Below, in pieces: positions 44,191 to 46,880 of a DNA stretch of 46,880 nt (positions are counted from its first letter, which is position 1; every line of letters begins with the position of its first letter). A program made the translations under genes and the position numbers. The DNA is from Methylobacter sp. GTDB lineage: Bacteria; Pseudomonadota; Gammaproteobacteria; Methylococcales; Methylomonadaceae. The DNA lies in assembly GCA_026399025.1 (NCBI GenBank), contig JAPLRU010000090.1, positions 1-46,880 on the forward strand. Reading direction: 5' to 3'. The notes below the pieces were generated by a model. It was not told where the DNA came from. It worked only from the letters and a program-made list of their open reading frames with translations, and did no database searches.

Positions 44191-46880
44191 ATGAGCCATT
44201 TCCTGGACCGCTTACTTTTTTTCAAGAAAAAAGTAGATACCTTCTCCGGTAATCACGGTGTCGTCACCAACGAAGACCGAAGCTGGGAGAACAGCTATCG
44301 ATCGCGCTGGCAGCATGACAAAATCGTGCGCTCAACGCACGGCGTCAATTGCACCGGCTCTTGCAGCTGGAAGATCTACGTCAAAAACGGACTGGTAACC
44401 TGGGAAACCCAGCAAACCGATTACCCGCGCACCCGGCCCGATCTGCCCAATCACGAACCGCGCGGTTGTCCTCGCGGCGCGAGTTATTCCTGGTATCTGT
44501 ACAGCGCCAACCGCCTCAAATATCCGCTGATACGCGGCCGCTTGGTCAGGTTGTGGCGCGAGGCCAGAAAGACTTTAGAGCCGGTTGAAGCCTGGGCATC
44601 AATCGTCGAAGATCCGGCTAAAAGCGCGGAATACAAGTCGGTACGCGGCTTGGGCGGTTTGGTGCGGGCCAATTGGGAAGAAGTTAACGAACTCATCGCG
44701 GCGGCCAATATTTACACCGCCAAAACTTTCGGTCCCGACCGGATTATCGGCTTTTCGCCGATCCCGGCCATGTCGATGGTGTCTTATGCGGCCGGAAGCC
44801 GTTATCTGTCGCTAATCGGCGGCGTTAGTATGAGTTTTTACGACTGGTATTGCGATTTACCGCCGGCATCGCCGCAAACCTGGGGCGAGCAAACCGACGT
44901 ACCCGAATCGGCGGATTGGTATAACGCCGGATTTTTGATGTTGTGGGGTTCGAACGTGCCGCAAACCCGTACTCCAGACGCCCATTTTATGACCGAAGCG
45001 CGCTATAAAGGCGCAAAAGTCGTGGTGGTGTGTCCCGACTATTCGGAGGCAAGCAAGTTCGCCGATCTGTGGTTGCATCCTAAGCAAGGTACCGATGCCG
45101 CGCTGGCGATGGCGATTGGTCATGTGATCCTCAAGGAATTTCATGTCGAACGGCAAAGCCCTTATTTCAACCAATATGTGCGCGAAAATACCGATTTACC
45201 GTTTCTGGTCATGCTCAAGGAACAGGACGGCCTTTATGTGCAGGATCGATTCCTGAGGGCTTCGGATTTTTCGGACAGCTTGGGCCAAGACAATAATCCC
45301 GACTGGAAAACGGTCGCTTACGACGAAATCAGCGGCCAAGTCGTTCCGCCTTGCGGTTCTATCGGTTTTCGCTGGGGCGAAAGCGGACAGTGGAATATCG
45401 AACAAAAAACCGCGGACAACCAAGCGGTGCAGTTACGCTTGAGTTTGATCGATAGTAAAGACGAAGTTGTCGGCGTCGGTTTCCCTTATTTTGCCGGTTC
45501 CGAGCATCCGCATTTTACTCATTCCGCTCACGATGCGATTCAACAACGCAATGTGCCGGTGAAAAAAATCACCCTGGCCGATGGCAGCGCAGTATTGGTA
45601 GCCACCGTGTTCGATTTGCTGGTGGCCAACTACGGGATAGATCGCGGCCTAGGCGGTGGCCATGTCGCCGGTTCTTATGACGAAGATGTTCCGTACACAC
45701 CCGCGTGGCAGGAAAAAATCACCGGTGTTAAACGGCAAAACGTGATCGCGGTGGCGCGTGAATTTGCGACCAATGCCGAAAAGACGCAAGGCCGTTCGAT
45801 GGTGATTTTGGGTGCGGGCGTTAATCACTGGTACCACATGGACATGAATTACCGCGGCATCATGAATATGCTGATGCTGTGCGGTTGCGTCGGGCAGTCC
45901 GGCGGCGGCTGGGCGCATTATGTCGGCCAGGAAAAACTGCGTCCGCAAACCGGTTGGTTGCCGTTGGCGTTTGGTTTGGACTGGAAGCGTCCGCCCCGGC
46001 AAATGAACAGCACCTCGTTTTTTTACAGTCACACCAGCCAATGGCGTTACGAAAAACTTAAAGTCAGCGAAATATTGTCGCCACTGGCGCAGCCGAACGA
46101 CTGGCAAGGCAGCTTGATCGATTTCAACGTTAGATCGGAACGCATGGGCTGGCTGCCGTCCGCGCCGCAACTGCAAACCAACCCGTTGCAGGTGGTCAGG
46201 GATGCAACAGCAGCGGGTAAAGCGCCGGTCGATTATGTCGTGGACAGCCTGAAAGACGGCACCTTAAAAATGTCCTGCGAAGACCCCGACAACCCGCAAA
46301 ACTTTCCGCGCAACATGTTTGTCTGGCGTTCCAATTTGCTGGGCTCTTCCGGCAAAGGTCATGAATACTTCATGAAATATTTGCTGGGTACGCAACACGG
46401 TTTGCAGGGCAAAGATTTGGGCGATAGCGGCGATAAACCCTCGGAAGTCGAATGGCACGAAAGCGCTGCCGAAGGCAAACTCGATTTGCTGGTGACGCTG
46501 GATTTTCGGATGTCCACGACCTGTTTGTATTCGGACATTATTTTGCCGACCGCAACCTGGTATGAAAAAAACGACCTGAATACCTCGGACATGCATCCGT
46601 TTATTCATCCTTTGTCCAAAGCCGTAGACCCGGCCTGGGAATCGCGTTCCGATTGGGATATTTATAAAGGCATCGCGAAGAAATTCTCGGAATTAACCGT
46701 CGGCCATCTGGGCTTGGAAAAAGATATAGTCGCCGTGCCGATTTTGCATGACACACCGGCAGAGCTGGCCCAGCCGCTTGAAGTCAAGGATTGGAAAAAA
46801 GGCGAATGCGAGCCGATTCCGGGCAAAACCATGCCGTCGCTGGTGGTGGTTGAGCGCGATTATCCGAACACTTACAAGAT
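44191..46880 (+). CDS. narG: Respiratory nitrate reductase alpha subunit, partial (3' end outside window)
   Basis: The first 896 codons of a protein usually about 1,250 residues long; the frame is open to the window end. It reduces nitrate to nitrite at a bis-molybdopterin guanine dinucleotide centre on the cytoplasmic face of the membrane. The FS0 [4Fe-4S] ligands H50, C54, C58 and C93 (HGVNCTGSCSWK; PRGCPRG) and the molybdenum ligand D222 (YDWYCDLPPASP) are at the same residue numbers as in E. coli NarG. SMSFYDWY, LWGSNVPQTRTPDAHF and RMSTTCLYSDIILPTATWYEK are further conserved blocks. narHJI should follow beyond the window. Confidence 0.97.
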   Translation, partial: MSHFLDRLLFFKKKVDTFSGNHGVVTNEDRSWENSYRSRWQHDKIVRSTHGVNCTGSCSWKIYVKNGLVTWETQQTDYPRTRPDLPNHEPRGCPRGASYSWYLYSANRLKYPLIRGRLVRLWREARKTLEPVEAWASIVEDPAKSAEYKSVRGLGGLVRANWEEVNELIAAANIYTAKTFGPDRIIGFSPIPAMSMVSYAAGSRYLSLIGGVSMSFYDWYCDLPPASPQTWGEQTDVPESADWYNAGFLMLWGSNVPQTRTPDAHFMTEARYKGAKVVVVCPDYSEASKFADLWLHPKQGTDAALAMAIGHVILKEFHVERQSPYFNQYVRENTDLPFLVMLKEQDGLYVQDRFLRASDFSDSLGQDNNPDWKTVAYDEISGQVVPPCGSIGFRWGESGQWNIEQKTADNQAVQLRLSLIDSKDEVVGVGFPYFAGSEHPHFTHSAHDAIQQRNVPVKKITLADGSAVLVATVFDLLVANYGIDRGLGGGHVAGSYDEDVPYTPAWQEKITGVKRQNVIAVAREFATNAEKTQGRSMVILGAGVNHWYHMDMNYRGIMNMLMLCGCVGQSGGGWAHYVGQEKLRPQTGWLPLAFGLDWKRPPRQMNSTSFFYSHTSQWRYEKLKVSEILSPLAQPNDWQGSLIDFNVRSERMGWLPSAPQLQTNPLQVVRDATAAGKAPVDYVVDSLKDGTLKMSCEDPDNPQNFPRNMFVWRSNLLGSSGKGHEYFMKYLLGTQHGLQGKDLGDSGDKPSEVEWHESAAEGKLDLLVTLDFRMSTTCLYSDIILPTATWYEKNDLNTSDMHPFIHPLSKAVDPAWESRSDWDIYKGIAKKFSELTVGHLGLEKDIVAVPILHDTPAELAQPLEVKDWKKGECEPIPGKTMPSLVVVERDYPNTYK

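Overview
The window looks like chromosomal DNA of a gammaproteobacterial methanotroph (Methylobacter/Methylomonas-like, order Methylococcales). The main evidence is a long block of tetrahydromethanopterin (H4MPT) and methylofuran C1-transfer genes (mptG, mch, fae, ATP-grasp ligases, an MfnF-like protein). The gammaproteobacterial-type hflD, copA, fumC and nar genes and the moderate G+C content fit this. The genus is an inference; there is no rRNA gene in the window. No tRNA, rRNA, CRISPR array, integrase or transposase was seen.

Layout. 1-2.2 kb: a palindromic repeat, then a two-gene module on the minus strand (an ImmA/IrrE-like protein with a degenerate zinc motif, plus a small unknown protein). 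2.3-7.4 kb: a tight minus-strand operon of EAL-HDOD signalling protein, HflD and a Gld-type ABC exporter. 7.5-10.0 kb: copper chaperone and copper P-type ATPase. 10.4-11.8 kb: fumC. 12.1-17.5 kb: a family 2A encapsulin operon on the minus strand, in the order cysteine synthase, serine acetyltransferase, shell, and a cysteine desulfurase cargo with a long repeat-bearing N-terminal extension. 18.1-19.9 kb: a secreted protein behind a sigma-54-type promoter. 20.2-26.9 kb: four minus-strand genes that look linked to glycogen, namely a phospholipase-D-fold protein, an endonuclease/exonuclease/phosphatase with two CBM21-like modules, a GH57 glucan-branching-type enzyme and a DUF4912 protein with four exact 33-residue repeats. 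27.2-28.8 kb: a CPA1 Na+/H+ antiporter. 29.7-39.7 kb: the C1 cofactor and formaldehyde-oxidation cluster. 39.8-46.9 kb: a MarR regulator with a cysteine-rich tail, an NsrR-like regulator, a fused NarK1-NarK2 transporter and narG, which is cut by the window end.

How it fits together. Fae and Mch run formaldehyde to formyl-H4MPT; the surrounding genes probably make or modify H4MPT and methylofuran. The same 13-bp palindrome lies at the fae promoter and directly in front of the MarR-type gene downstream, which suggests that this uncharacterised regulator controls fae and itself. The encapsulin operon would make cysteine from serine and sulfide, strip its sulfur inside the shell and store it. The nar region would allow nitrate respiration under low oxygen, with NsrR as a nitric-oxide-responsive repressor; a good candidate NsrR site lies between the two divergent genes.

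Gene-free stretches are dominated by short palindromic repeats: a family A of about 200 bp (three copies), a family B/C centred on CACCACGAAG...CTTCGTGGTG arms with outer inverted repeats (at least five copies), and two unrelated MITE-like elements near 29.2-29.5 kb.
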